Part shown: positions 1-7,282 of the stretch, piece after piece
How the letters are laid out: each line of letters opens with the position of its first letter
How positions within the stretch are numbered: position 1 is the first letter of the stretch
NCBI GenBank assembly: GCA_031553885.1
Contig: JAVBKV010000039.1
Coordinates: 1-23,614, forward strand
Source: JAVBKV01 sp031553885
GTDB taxonomy: Bacteria > Bacteroidota > Bacteroidia > Bacteroidales > Azobacteroidaceae
Length of the DNA stretch: 23,614 bases
Direction of reading: 5' to 3'
Translations under genes and position numbers: made by a program
Notes under the pieces: generated by a model
Seen by the model: the letters and a program-made list of their open reading frames with translations, nothing else
Told to the model about the DNA's origin: nothing
Databases searched by the model: none

Positions 1-501
1 TTTCCTTTTATATTCATTGAGTTTGTAGTTGACTTCTATAATCCTGTTGTTCTTTGATTTGTGGCATCGGCATCTTAATGGGCATCCTTCACAGTTTTGT
101 GCTTGATAACGGGTAACGATAGAGACATAGCCCAGATCCGACTTGTTTTTCTTATTGTCTATGCAGTTGAGTTTCTGTCCCATCGGGCATACAAAACAGT
201 CCTTTTCTTTGTTGTAGTAAAGATTCTGCGCGGCAAATGCATCTTTTTTCCATGCCCGTTTCTGTTCTTTATGGAAGTAGTTGTACTTGACATAAGCTTC
301 TATTCCGTTGTCTTCCATCCATTCATAATTCTGCTCACTGCCATAGCCGGAATCGGCAACTACGGTTGTGGATTGCTTTTTATAGGTATCAGCAAAGTCC
401 TGTAAAAAAGAAGGAAGGGTAGCTGTATCCCCTGCCCGTTGGTAAATCCCCAGGTTGGTGATGAATTGGTTCTCGGTGGCAATCTGTATATTGTAGGCTC
501 A
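1..501 (-). pseudogene. IS1182-like transposase, C-terminal remnant
   Basis: The minus strand is open from about 498 to the window edge and reads as the C-terminal half of a DDE transposase of the IS1182 group. Recognisable stretches are YNIQIATENQFITN, VVADSGYG (VADSGYG carries the second-Asp strand), FVCPMGQKL and a cysteine cluster (CEGCPLRCRCH) typical of this group. The reading frame meets a stop at 499-501, exactly where the palindromic repeat begins, and no N-terminal half is found on the other side of that repeat. The gene is therefore 5'-truncated and presumably dead, not just interrupted. It continues past position 1, so its 3' end is not seen. Family assignment is from recalled motifs; the truncation is seen directly. 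Confidence 0.8.
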
Positions 502-715
502 TGTTCAGCGTAGACTCCTGTCTACGCTGCGTTAAAAGCAAAGCTCTGCTTTGCAAAAATCGCATACAATATTATATTCATATCAAAAATGGTATTTTTA
601 TCTTTTAGTTCGGCATTGCTTATAACTGTGATATGCAAAACGAAGTACTTGTTTTGAAAAGTTGCAAGTCAGAGACCTGCTTTTAACACAACGTAGTCAG
701 AGACTACGCCGAACA
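502..715 (+). repeat. RAYT-linked palindromic repeat, copy 1 (non-autonomous)
   Basis: A 214-bp unit with two hairpins at each end. The 5' end has a perfect 9-bp stem (AGCGTAGAC, loop TCCT, GTCTACGCT) followed by a 7-bp stem (GCAAAGC/GCTTTGC). The 3' end has GCAAGTC/GACCTGC (one wobble) and CGTAGTC/GACTACG. The two ends are imperfect inverted copies starting TGTTC. It is about 95% identical to 2530-2746 (about 8 substitutions and 3 one-base indels by hand alignment), and its 5' end matches the ends of the Y1 transposase unit at 2787-3564. It has no coding capacity. Confidence 0.9.
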
Positions 716-832
716 GAGTGTATTTGTGGCGTGGAGTAGGGTAAAATAGTTTGTAATATTTTTTTCTGCTTTCGAGACCATTTTCTAACAATATTTAAGT
801 TATTTCATAAAATTCATTGTTATGTTAAAAAC

Positions 833-855
833 ATTCACTTTCTTTGTAAGTGAAT
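833..855. promoter_or_regulatory. 8-bp inverted repeat upstream of membrane protein gene
   Basis: ATTCACTT, 7 nt (containing TTTG), then AAGTGAAT form a perfect inverted repeat about 50 bp before the likely start codon at 904. It could be an operator or a 5'-leader hairpin. The rest of 716-903 is AT-rich and I see nothing else in it. Confidence 0.35.
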
Positions 856-903
856 ATTAATTTTAATCTAATCAATTGTAAATCATTTATAATTCAAAAT
901 ATT

Positions 904-1629
904 ATGAAATCACATTTACATCATTATCCTTTTTGGCGCAAGTTAGTATATTATGCACCTGCCTTGCAGTTTCTTGTTTTTTTGGGAACTATGATAATTA
1001 CTTTTTCTGTTTATTTCACTGATATACGTAAACATAACTTTGATAGAACTCATGGAAAACGTTCAATCAACAATACTTTATTAAACTTAGATGATAAGAT
1101 ATATGAACAAGCAATTAACTCTGAAATGAATTATTTGCTTTCATCATTATATTTTGATATTTCTGATGATATAGATAGTAAACAAAAGGCAGATATTATA
1201 CTGAAAAATGTAGCAGGAAAACCTTTGAGCTTTAAATGGGAAACTATTCCTGAATTATATGATTCAATAATGTATTTAGGACGCTCATTTGACGAGACAG
1301 ATATTGAAGCTTATAGAAGACTATTGAGTGGCATTGCTCATTCTGATAGAATGCTTTTTCTCATATATAGAGCTCATAATTATTATTATAAATTTAAAGT
1401 TATTGATGAACAAGATTGGATAGATAATTATAGAATGTATCTTGTCGATTTAGCAAAAAGTCCTTTATTTTTATGTTCTATATATATAAATTTTGAAGAA
1501 GGATACTTAAATAAAAAAGATGAGAATTTTCTAAAAGAGGTAAAAAAAGCACTCATAGAGGGAGATGAAGAATTTATTATAACTTCTTACCCTGAACTGC
1601 TAAATGGAATTGATAATATTGGCACTTAA
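904..1629 (+). CDS. hypothetical membrane-anchored protein in AT-rich island
   Basis: The protein is about 241 residues from the ATG at 904, which is preferred over an upstream GTG at 850 that would add an unremarkable 18-residue extension. Residues about 16-38 (YYAPALQFLVFLGTMIITFSVYF region) form one hydrophobic segment after a basic start (MKSHLHHYPFWRK), so the rest should face one side of the inner membrane. The remainder looks helical, charged and soluble, with many Asp, Glu, Tyr and Lys residues. I do not recognise the family. Codon use is strongly AT-biased compared with the backbone genes after 3800, which suggests recent acquisition. It is convergent with the recombinase gene ending at 1645, only 15 bp apart. 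Both lie between two copies of the palindromic repeat. Confidence 0.6.
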   Translation: MKSHLHHYPFWRKLVYYAPALQFLVFLGTMIITFSVYFTDIRKHNFDRTHGKRSINNTLLNLDDKIYEQAINSEMNYLLSSLYFDISDDIDSKQKADIILKNVAGKPLSFKWETIPELYDSIMYLGRSFDETDIEAYRRLLSGIAHSDRMLFLIYRAHNYYYKFKVIDEQDWIDNYRMYLVDLAKSPLFLCSIYINFEEGYLNKKDENFLKEVKKALIEGDEEFIITSYPELLNGIDNIGT

Positions 1630-1644
1630 AACCTATATATACAT

Positions 1645-2232
1645 TTAAAACTTTAATAATTCATAGGTTTCTAATAATTCTTCTTGCCTCAGCCCAAGAT
1701 ATTTTCTTGTGGTTTTAATATCTGAATGATTAAATAATTCAGACAACTTCACCAGTGCCATTTCAGAATTATCCCCTGCATTATTATATACAGCTCGTCC
1801 AAATGACTTTCGGAAAGAATGACTTGAAAAGTTGTTGATTTTGAGATTGTATTTATTTTTGACCTCTTTGAGAATAACATTTATTCTTTGAATTGAATAC
1901 ACGGAATTTTTTTGACTAACAAAACAATTGTCATTATAATTGTTGGGGTTGACTTTGGAATAACAATCCTGAATATGTTTTTGAAGTTGAGAATTGATTT
2001 TGATAATTCGTTTTTTTCCTGTTTTCTGTTCAATCAATTCAAACGTATCAGAATTTAATAACTGTTCCCATGTCAAACCAAGAAGGTCAGAAATTCGTAA
2101 ACCGAAAAAACAACCAGTGGCAACCAGTAGAGAAATTTTATAATTTTGGTCATTGTATAATTTTCTGACCAGATTTAGCATGGTATCCCATTCTAAGAAA
2201 TCGCTTGTTGTATTTGAAAATTTGAGGCTCAT
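1645..2232 (-). CDS. short tyrosine recombinase (catalytic domain only)
   Basis: The 195-residue protein is almost entirely the catalytic domain of a phage-integrase-family tyrosine recombinase. Visible active-site pieces are the first Arg in CFFGLRISDLLGLTW, Lys in TGKKR, H-x-x-R in SSHSFRKSF, the His in FNHSD and the nucleophile Tyr in TTRKYLGLR. The usual N-terminal arm-binding and SAM-like core-binding domains are missing. The length is like FimB/FimE-type invertases and some short Bacteroidales recombinases. All catalytic residues are present, so it may be active, perhaps on a local DNA inversion or as a partner of another recombinase (inference). An 11-bp sequence at its start codon is repeated about 100 bp upstream. 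It is AT-rich like its neighbour. Confidence 0.85.
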   Translation of the reverse strand: MSLKFSNTTSDFLEWDTMLNLVRKLYNDQNYKISLLVATGCFFGLRISDLLGLTWEQLLNSDTFELIEQKTGKKRIIKINSQLQKHIQDCYSKVNPNNYNDNCFVSQKNSVYSIQRINVILKEVKNKYNLKINNFSSHSFRKSFGRAVYNNAGDNSEMALVKLSELFNHSDIKTTRKYLGLRQEELLETYELLKF

Positions 2233-2342
2233 AACATTCAGTTTTATATTGATTTAACTAATAGTGAATATTTAATTTATAATAGAATTTGAATAACTTA
2301 TTTATTGATTTGAATATCAGTTATTTATAAAATAACATTCAG
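2231..2342. repeat. 11-bp direct repeat pair upstream of short recombinase
   Basis: ATAACATTCAG occurs at 2231-2241 and again at 2332-2342 in the same orientation. The first copy overlaps the recombinase start codon and the second lies near the 3' end of the small upstream reading frame. The spacing of 101 bp and the placement are compatible with recombinase sites or with a small duplication. Function is not demonstrated. Confidence 0.4.
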
Positions 2343-2502
2343 ATAATATAGAAGTGAATATTGTTGTTTTGTTCTTTTCATAATCATTGATCTTCTCAAC
2401 ATGATAATCAATAACATTAACCAACTCATCAAAGACCACTCCACCAGACAAATCGGTTAAGGTAATATCAAATAAATCTGCACCCTGATTGTAGATTACC
2501 AT
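2317..2502 (-). CDS. possible small protein upstream of recombinase
   Basis: This 61-codon reading frame is co-oriented with and 84 bp upstream of the short recombinase. The product begins MVIYNQGADLF and contains a soluble acidic stretch (VFDELVNVIDYHVEKINDYEKN). The composition looks protein-like rather than random, but I recognise no family and there is no clear ribosome site. The last residues fall in the 11-bp repeated sequence, so the C-terminus may be altered. It may be a gene fragment or a small accessory protein. Confidence 0.35.
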   Translation of the reverse strand: MVIYNQGADLFDITLTDLSGGVVFDELVNVIDYHVEKINDYEKNKTTIFTSILSECYFINN

Positions 2503-2529
2503 AATCCAACCCCGATGTTTAAAACCCCC

Positions 2530-2746
2530 TGTTCAGCGTAGACTCCTGTCTACGCTGTGCTAAAAGCAAAGCTCTGCTTTGCAAAAATCGCATACAAATA
2601 TTATATTCATATCAAAAAATGGTATTTTTGTCTTTTAGTTCGGTATTGCTTATAACTGTGATATGCTAAAACGAAATACTTGTTTTGAAAAATTGCAAGT
2701 CAGAGACCTGCTTTTAAAACGACGTAGTCAGAGACTACGCCGAACA
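2530..2746 (+). repeat. RAYT-linked palindromic repeat, copy 2 (non-autonomous)
   Basis: The second 217-bp copy of the unit at 502-715, in the same orientation, with the same four hairpins and TGTTC...GAACA ends. It sits 40 bp upstream of the transposase unit that starts at 2787. Both this copy and the transposase unit are preceded by a run of C, which may reflect target preference. Together with copy 1 it encloses the AT-rich island 716-2529. Confidence 0.9.
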
Positions 2747-2786
2747 ATTGGATATTGTTTTAGTAAATAATTTCTCTCTTCCCCCC

Positions 2787-3564
2787 TGTTCAGCCTAGAC
2801 TCCTGTCTGCATTGTGTTAAAGGCAAAGCTCCGTTTTTCAAAAATCGCATATAAATACTATATTTATATCAAAAATTTTATATTTTTGTTCTTTATAATT
2901 AACCAAAACAACTAACTACTATGAGCACAAGCTATCAAATCGGAGATCAGGAAGAAATTCATTACCTTACTTTTCAGATTGTCAACTGGATCGATCTTTT
3001 TACAAGGACGGTTTATCGCGAAATCTTTATGGACTGCCTGCGTTATAGCCAACAACATAAGGCATTGGAAGTTTATGCCTATGTAATAATGAGTAATCAC
3101 GTTCATTTGATAATTCGTTGTGGAAGAGGCCGGTTGAGCAATACGATCAAAGAAATAAAAAGTTTTACAGCAAGAAAAATTCTGGAGGCAATTAATGCAG
3201 AATCAGAGAGCCGTCGTGACTGGATATTAAATCTCTTTGAATTTTCTGCCAAACAACATAAACGCAATGAAAAATATCAGGTCTGGACACATGAAAATCA
3301 TGCAGAAATAGTTTATAGTAATCGTTTTATGGATCAGAAAATCCGGTATATTCATGAAAATCCGGTTCGGGCAGGGATTGTGGAAAGGCCGGAGGATTAT
3401 TTATATTCGAGCGCCAGGAATTACGCTGGGATGGAAGGTTTGATTCATATAGAAGAGCAATACGTTCCGATAGAGAAAATATCGTTAATGAGGAGTGTCA
3501 GGTGATAATTTGCAAAGCAGAGCTTTGTTTTTAACATAGCGTAGGCAGGAGCCTACGCTAAACA
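2787..3564 (+). mobile_element. REP-associated tyrosine transposase unit
   Basis: The unit begins TGTTCAG and shares about 110 nt of 5' flank with the two palindromic repeats, though its own 5' hairpins have decayed. The 3' flank (3509-3564), read on the minus strand, matches the first 56 nt of the repeats at about 50 positions, including a perfect 9-bp stem (AGCGTAGGC/GCCTACGCT). The transposase gene therefore lies between inverted REP-like ends. No target duplication is visible, as expected for HUH/Y1 elements. Confidence 0.85.
2921..3505 (+). CDS. REP-associated tyrosine transposase (Y1, HUH; IS200-like)
   Basis: The 194-residue protein belongs to the TnpA-REP (RAYT) branch of the IS200/IS605 superfamily. 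The HUH motif is NHVHLII with His60 and His62. The signature block YIHENPVRAGIV holds Tyr143, the presumed nucleophile, and is followed by PEDYLYSSARNY, the conserved C-terminal RAYT motif. The length is normal for the group and the frame is intact, so it may be active. These enzymes cut and join single-stranded DNA at hairpins and are thought to spread REP sequences. The start at 2921 follows an A-rich leader with a TATTTTTG box at 2881-2888. The hairpin repeats on both sides and the two copies at 502 and 2530 are the likely substrates. Confidence 0.9.
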   Translation: MSTSYQIGDQEEIHYLTFQIVNWIDLFTRTVYREIFMDCLRYSQQHKALEVYAYVIMSNHVHLIIRCGRGRLSNTIKEIKSFTARKILEAINAESESRRDWILNLFEFSAKQHKRNEKYQVWTHENHAEIVYSNRFMDQKIRYIHENPVRAGIVERPEDYLYSSARNYAGMEGLIHIEEQYVPIEKISLMRSVR

Positions 3565-3634
3565 CTGGTTCTTAGTCGTAGCGCGAACAAAAAAGAAAAA
3601 CAAAAGCTGATAAGCTAAATTCAAACTTTTTTTG

Positions 3635-3642
3635 TACCTTTG
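3635..3642 (+). promoter_or_regulatory. Bacteroidetes -7 promoter element (TACCTTTG)
   Basis: TACCTTTG fits the Bacteroidetes sigma-ABfr -7 consensus TAnnTTTG. It is about 190 bp upstream of the MFS exporter start and gives a long leader. A matching TTTG at -33 is not clear. Confidence 0.55.
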
Positions 3643-3664
3643 CACCATCTTTAACAACTATATC

Positions 3665-3709
3665 ATGTATTCCTTTCGTAATATAACAGTAAATTACAGA
3701 ATCCGGTAG
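3665..3709 (+). CDS. possible 14-residue leader peptide of MFS exporter
   Basis: ATG at 3665 opens a 14-codon frame (MYSFRNITVNYRIR) ending TAG at 3707-3709, about 25 nt after the predicted promoter and 125 nt before the exporter start. Short leader peptides with attenuating hairpins are known upstream of macrolide efflux genes of the mef family. That precedent and the position are the only support; no ribosome site is evident. Confidence 0.25.
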   Translation: MYSFRNITVNYRIR

Positions 3710-3786
3710 CTGTTTCCGGGAGGATTTCTATCCCTATTTTACGCGTTTCCTGTCAGACGCAAAAACAATCTTTTATTATTTTTTAT

Positions 3787-3809
3787 CAGATTTTACACTT
3801 AAAAATCTG
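3787..3809 (+). promoter_or_regulatory. leader hairpin before MFS exporter
   Basis: CAGATTTT, a 7-nt loop, then AAAATCTG form an 8-bp stem ending 25 nt before the ATG at 3835. Upstream in the same leader are shorter GC-rich pairings around 3703-3735. This hairpin could influence translation initiation. The rest of 3565-3834 holds nothing else I can name. Confidence 0.35.
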
Positions 3810-3834
3810 CGGGTTATTGTTATATACTTACATT

Positions 3835-5037
3835 ATGGAAAATTGGAAAAAAGTTTTTGGAATTATATGGACAGGTCAGTTCCTGTCCTTACTCAGCAGT
3901 AGTATTGTTAATTTTGCCATTATTCTCTGGATCAGTATAGAAACCGGATCGGCCGAAAAACTGGCGTGGGCGGCTATTGCGGGGCTTTTGCCCCAAACGA
4001 TTATCGGACCGGTGAGCGGGGTTTTTATCGACCGGTGGGATCGTAAAAAAATAATGATTCTGGCCGATAGTTTTATTGCCTTTTGTACGCTTATCTTGGC
4101 CGTTTTATTTGCATTGGGAGTTGCCGAAATGTGGCATATCTTTATCTTATTGGCGTTGCGTTCGGTGGGGTCGGCTTTTCACATGCCGGCCATGCAGGCG
4201 TCGGTTCCTCTGCTGGCTCCCGAATCGCAGATGACCCGGATTGCCGGTATCGATCAGATGATTTTTTCGGTGAGTAATATTGCCGGACCGGCCTTGGGGG
4301 CATTGTTTCTCAATATATGGAAAATGGAATACGTCCTCTTGCTGGATGTAGTGGGAGCAGTGATGGCTTGTACTTCGTTGCTTTTTGTACATATCCCGAA
4401 TCCTGAGAAAAAGCTCGAAAAAGTGAAAGGTGTTTTCATGGAAATGAAAGAGGGTGCCTGGGAAGTATTGAAGAGTAAAGCCCTGAGTATGGTTTTTCTC
4501 TTTTCTACGTTGGTTATGTTCTTTATTATGCCGGTCAGTGTGCTTTTTCCTTTAATGACACTGGACTATTTTCAGGGAAATACCTTTCAGGTGAGTCTGA
4601 TCGAGGTGTTGTGGGGTGCTGGGGCATTGGTCGGTGGAGCGGTGATGGGAGTCAAAGTGTACAAGATCAATAATGTGTTACTGGTCAACAGTATGTATTT
4701 ATTGCTGGGTGTGACATTCTTGTTTTCAGGAATCTTGTCTTCCGATGGTTTTGTGTTCTTTGCTGTGCTTACAACGATTGCCGGGGTCTCGGGTGCTGTA
4801 TACAATTCTGCTTTTACTGCGATTGTGCAGGTTCACATCGATCCGGCTGCTCTCGGGCGGGTTTTCTCTCTGTTTTATACGTTGAGCCTGATTCCTTCCC
4901 TGCTGGGTTTGGTCGGTATTGGTTTTTTTGCCGATTATCTGGGAATTGCGACTTCGTTTATCGTTTGCGGCGTATGCATTATTCTGATCGGGATCGGAGC
5001 CTTTATTATTTACAATCGTCCTGCGTACCGATTATAA
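3835..5037 (+). CDS. MFS exporter, MefA-like
   Basis: A 400-residue inner-membrane transporter of the major facilitator superfamily in the MefA (macrolide efflux) branch. It starts WKKVFGIIWTGQFLSLLSSSI and has the loop 2-3 motif GVFIDRWDRKKIMI, matching the D-R-x-D-R-K-K pattern of MefA. The block RSVGSAFHMPAMQASVPLL parallels RSIGTAFHTPALNAVTPLL in MefA, and EMKEGAWEVLKSK follows in the central loop. About 12 hydrophobic segments are visible. The ATG at 3835 is preferred over an in-frame TTG at 3817. Family membership is firm, but the substrate is not: such backbone copies export various drugs or metabolites and need not give macrolide resistance. It has its own promoter and a structured leader, and queA follows with a separate promoter. 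Confidence 0.85.
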   Translation: MENWKKVFGIIWTGQFLSLLSSSIVNFAIILWISIETGSAEKLAWAAIAGLLPQTIIGPVSGVFIDRWDRKKIMILADSFIAFCTLILAVLFALGVAEMWHIFILLALRSVGSAFHMPAMQASVPLLAPESQMTRIAGIDQMIFSVSNIAGPALGALFLNIWKMEYVLLLDVVGAVMACTSLLFVHIPNPEKKLEKVKGVFMEMKEGAWEVLKSKALSMVFLFSTLVMFFIMPVSVLFPLMTLDYFQGNTFQVSLIEVLWGAGALVGGAVMGVKVYKINNVLLVNSMYLLLGVTFLFSGILSSDGFVFFAVLTTIAGVSGAVYNSAFTAIVQVHIDPAALGRVFSLFYTLSLIPSLLGLVGIGFFADYLGIATSFIVCGVCIILIGIGAFIIYNRPAYRL

Positions 5038-5048
5038 ATTATAAAATG

Positions 5049-5056
5049 TATATTTG
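5049..5056 (+). promoter_or_regulatory. -7 promoter element for queA (TATATTTG)
   Basis: TATATTTG matches TAnnTTTG and lies 33 nt before the queA ATG at 5089, inside the 51-nt gap after the MFS gene. The -33 TTTG box is not evident. Confidence 0.5.
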
Positions 5057-5088
5057 TACCTCTAATTCGATTGATTACTTCTTGGAAT

Positions 5089-6285
5089 ATGACAGCAATA
5101 CAAAACATCCGGATAGAAGATTATGATTATGAGTTACCCGATGACCGGATTGCTAAATTTCCATTGGCTCAACGCGATCATTCCAAGTTGCTGGTCAGGA
5201 AAGACGGCCGGATCAGTCATACGACTTTCGATCATCTGAACGAATACTTGCCGGAAGGGACCTTGTTGGTTTTCAATAACACCCGGGTCATCCAGGCGCG
5301 TATGATCTTTCCCAAAGGTACGGGCGCCCGGATTGAGATCTTTTGTCTGGAACCCAAGGATCCTGCGGATTATGCGTTGTCATTTGCTCAGAATAAGTCT
5401 TGTACCTGGCTTTGTATGGTTGGAAATTCCAAGCGTTGGAAGTCCGGCAAACTGCAGAATGAGCAGGGCATTTCGGCCGAACGGATCGAATCTTACGGAG
5501 ATACGCACCTGATTCGTTTCGAGTGGGATAATCCGGATATTACTTTTGCCGATATACTGGAAAGTTGCGGTGAATTACCGATTCCTCCTTACCTGAACCG
5601 TAAAACGGAAGAAAGCGATAAGGAGACGTATCAGACGGTTTATTCCAAAATTAACGGTTCGGTAGCCGCTCCTACGGCGGGGTTGCATTTTTCGGAAGCA
5701 GTACTGAATTCGTTGAACAATAAGACTATAACTCTTGAAGAACTAACCTTGCATGTCGGTGCGGGTACTTTCAAACCGGTTAAATCGGAAATCATCGGTG
5801 AACATGAAATGCATACCGAATGCATTGCGGTCCGGAAATCGACGATCGAACAACTTCTTCATAAAAAAGGACAGGTCTTTGCAGTGGGAACGACTTCCGT
5901 ACGTACGCTGGAAAGCTTGTATTACATCGGTGTGATGATGGAAAATGATCCGGATATTCCCATGGACCATCTGACTGTTAATCAGTGGGCCCCTTATGAA
6001 AAAGAAAATAACCGGCTTTCTGTCGAACAATCGTTAGGTAATGTGTTGCAATACCTGGAAAAAAGAAAGGAAGATGTATTGATTGCTCATACTCAGATTA
6101 TGATTGTTCCCGGGTATGATTTTAAAATCATATCGGGGATAATCACCAATTTTCATCAGCCTAAAAGTACGTTATTATTATTGATCTCCGCATTTCTGGA
6201 AGGAAAATGGAAAGAAGTATATGATTATGCCATGAAAAATGATTTTCGCTTCCTCAGTTATGGAGACAGTTCAATCTTATTTTAA
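5089..6285 (+). CDS. queA: S-adenosylmethionine:tRNA ribosyltransferase-isomerase QueA
   Basis: QueA transfers and isomerises the ribose of SAM onto 7-aminomethyl-7-deazaguanine in tRNA, giving epoxyqueuosine in the cytosolic queuosine pathway. Clear family motifs run in order: YELPDDRIAKFPLAQRDHSK near the N-terminus, LLVFNNTRVIQARM, the signature VAAPTAGLHFSE, LHVGAGTFKPV followed by EMHTE, VGTTSVRTLES and NFHQPKSTLLLLISAFL. The protein is 398 residues, longer than the roughly 350 of proteobacterial QueA; the extra length lies in the middle (an insert around TWLCMVGNSKRWKSG), as in other Bacteroidetes forms. The ATG at 5089 is chosen over an in-frame TTG at 5071 because it follows the promoter box at a normal distance. 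cysK follows after 18 nt, so the two may be cotranscribed. Confidence 0.93.
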   Translation: MTAIQNIRIEDYDYELPDDRIAKFPLAQRDHSKLLVRKDGRISHTTFDHLNEYLPEGTLLVFNNTRVIQARMIFPKGTGARIEIFCLEPKDPADYALSFAQNKSCTWLCMVGNSKRWKSGKLQNEQGISAERIESYGDTHLIRFEWDNPDITFADILESCGELPIPPYLNRKTEESDKETYQTVYSKINGSVAAPTAGLHFSEAVLNSLNNKTITLEELTLHVGAGTFKPVKSEIIGEHEMHTECIAVRKSTIEQLLHKKGQVFAVGTTSVRTLESLYYIGVMMENDPDIPMDHLTVNQWAPYEKENNRLSVEQSLGNVLQYLEKRKEDVLIAHTQIMIVPGYDFKIISGIITNFHQPKSTLLLLISAFLEGKWKEVYDYAMKNDFRFLSYGDSSILF

Positions 6286-6303
6286 TTCATTAAAGATTAT
6301 AGT

Positions 6304-7251
6304 ATGGAAAATATAGCTAAAAAACTGACAGATCTGATAGGTAATACTCCTTTACTGGAACTATCTAATTTTAACCGGAATCATGGACTGGAAGCCCGTG
6401 TTGTCGGTAAATTGGAAGCATTTAATCCGGCGTCCAGCGTTAAAGACCGTATCGCGTTGGCCATGATTGAAGATGCCGAAGCTCAGGGTATTTTGGTTTC
6501 CGGAGGCGAGCTGATTGAGCCGACCAGCGGAAATACAGGGATCGGACTGGCTATGGTTGCAGCAGCCAAAGGATATAAATTGACATTGACCATGCCGGAA
6601 ACCATGAGTCTGGAACGTCGTAACCTGCTGAAAGCATTAGGAGCCCGTATCGTTTTGACTCCCGGTGCGGAAGGAATGAAAGGAGCCATTGCTAAAGCGG
6701 AAGAATTACGGGCAGCTAATCCGAAAGCGGTTATTCTTCAGCAATTCGAAAACCCGGCTAACCCGGCGATTCATAAAAAGACTACAGCGGAAGAGATCTG
6801 GAGAGATACGAATGGAAAGATCGATCTGTTTGTGGCGGGTGTCGGTACCGGAGGAACGATCAGCGGAGTAGGAGAGTTCCTGAAACAACAGAACCCTGAA
6901 ATCCGTATTGTAGCTGTCGAACCGGTAGATTCTCCTGTTCTATCGGGAGGAAAACCGGGAGCGCATAAAATACAGGGCATCGGGGCCGGATTTATTCCCC
7001 GTACTTACAATCCGGCGGTTGTTGACCAGATCATACCGGTTGCTAATGATGATGCCATCCGGACCAGTCGCGAACTGGCAAGACAGGAGGGGCTCCTGGC
7101 CGGTATTTCTTCGGGAGCGGCTGTATATGCGGCTGCTCAGTTGGCAAAGATGCCCGAGCACAAGGGCAAGACCATCGTTGTTTTGTTGCCCGATACAGGT
7201 GAGCGGTATTTATCTACGGCCCTGTATGCTTTTGAAGAGTATCCGTTGTAA
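6304..7251 (+). CDS. cysK: cysteine synthase A (O-acetylserine sulfhydrylase)
   Basis: This PLP enzyme makes L-cysteine from O-acetylserine and sulfide in the cytosol. The 315-residue length is typical. Lys47 in NPASSVKDRIA is the PLP lysine; EPTSGNTGIGLA is the substrate and alpha-carboxylate loop; GTGGTISG binds the PLP phosphate; GISSGAAVYAA and LPDTGERYLST form the C-terminal cofactor region. The sequence is intact, with no regulatory domain as in cystathionine beta-synthase. It lies 18 nt after queA and 31 nt before the glycosidase gene, all on the plus strand with no clear promoter between, so a shared transcript is plausible even though the functions are unrelated. Confidence 0.95.
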   Translation: MENIAKKLTDLIGNTPLLELSNFNRNHGLEARVVGKLEAFNPASSVKDRIALAMIEDAEAQGILVSGGELIEPTSGNTGIGLAMVAAAKGYKLTLTMPETMSLERRNLLKALGARIVLTPGAEGMKGAIAKAEELRAANPKAVILQQFENPANPAIHKKTTAEEIWRDTNGKIDLFVAGVGTGGTISGVGEFLKQQNPEIRIVAVEPVDSPVLSGGKPGAHKIQGIGAGFIPRTYNPAVVDQIIPVANDDAIRTSRELARQEGLLAGISSGAAVYAAAQLAKMPEHKGKTIVVLLPDTGERYLSTALYAFEEYPL

Positions 7252-7282
7252 GCCGTTTGAATACTAACCATAAAACAAGTCC

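Noticed and set aside
97..405. Plus-strand 102-codon hydrophobic reading frame
   Set aside because: It is antisense to the minus-strand transposase remnant, which shows clear family motifs over the same bases.
3650..3834. Known riboswitch class in the leader of the MFS exporter
   Set aside because: The stems do not fit any riboswitch consensus I can recall; a simple attenuation leader is the more modest reading.
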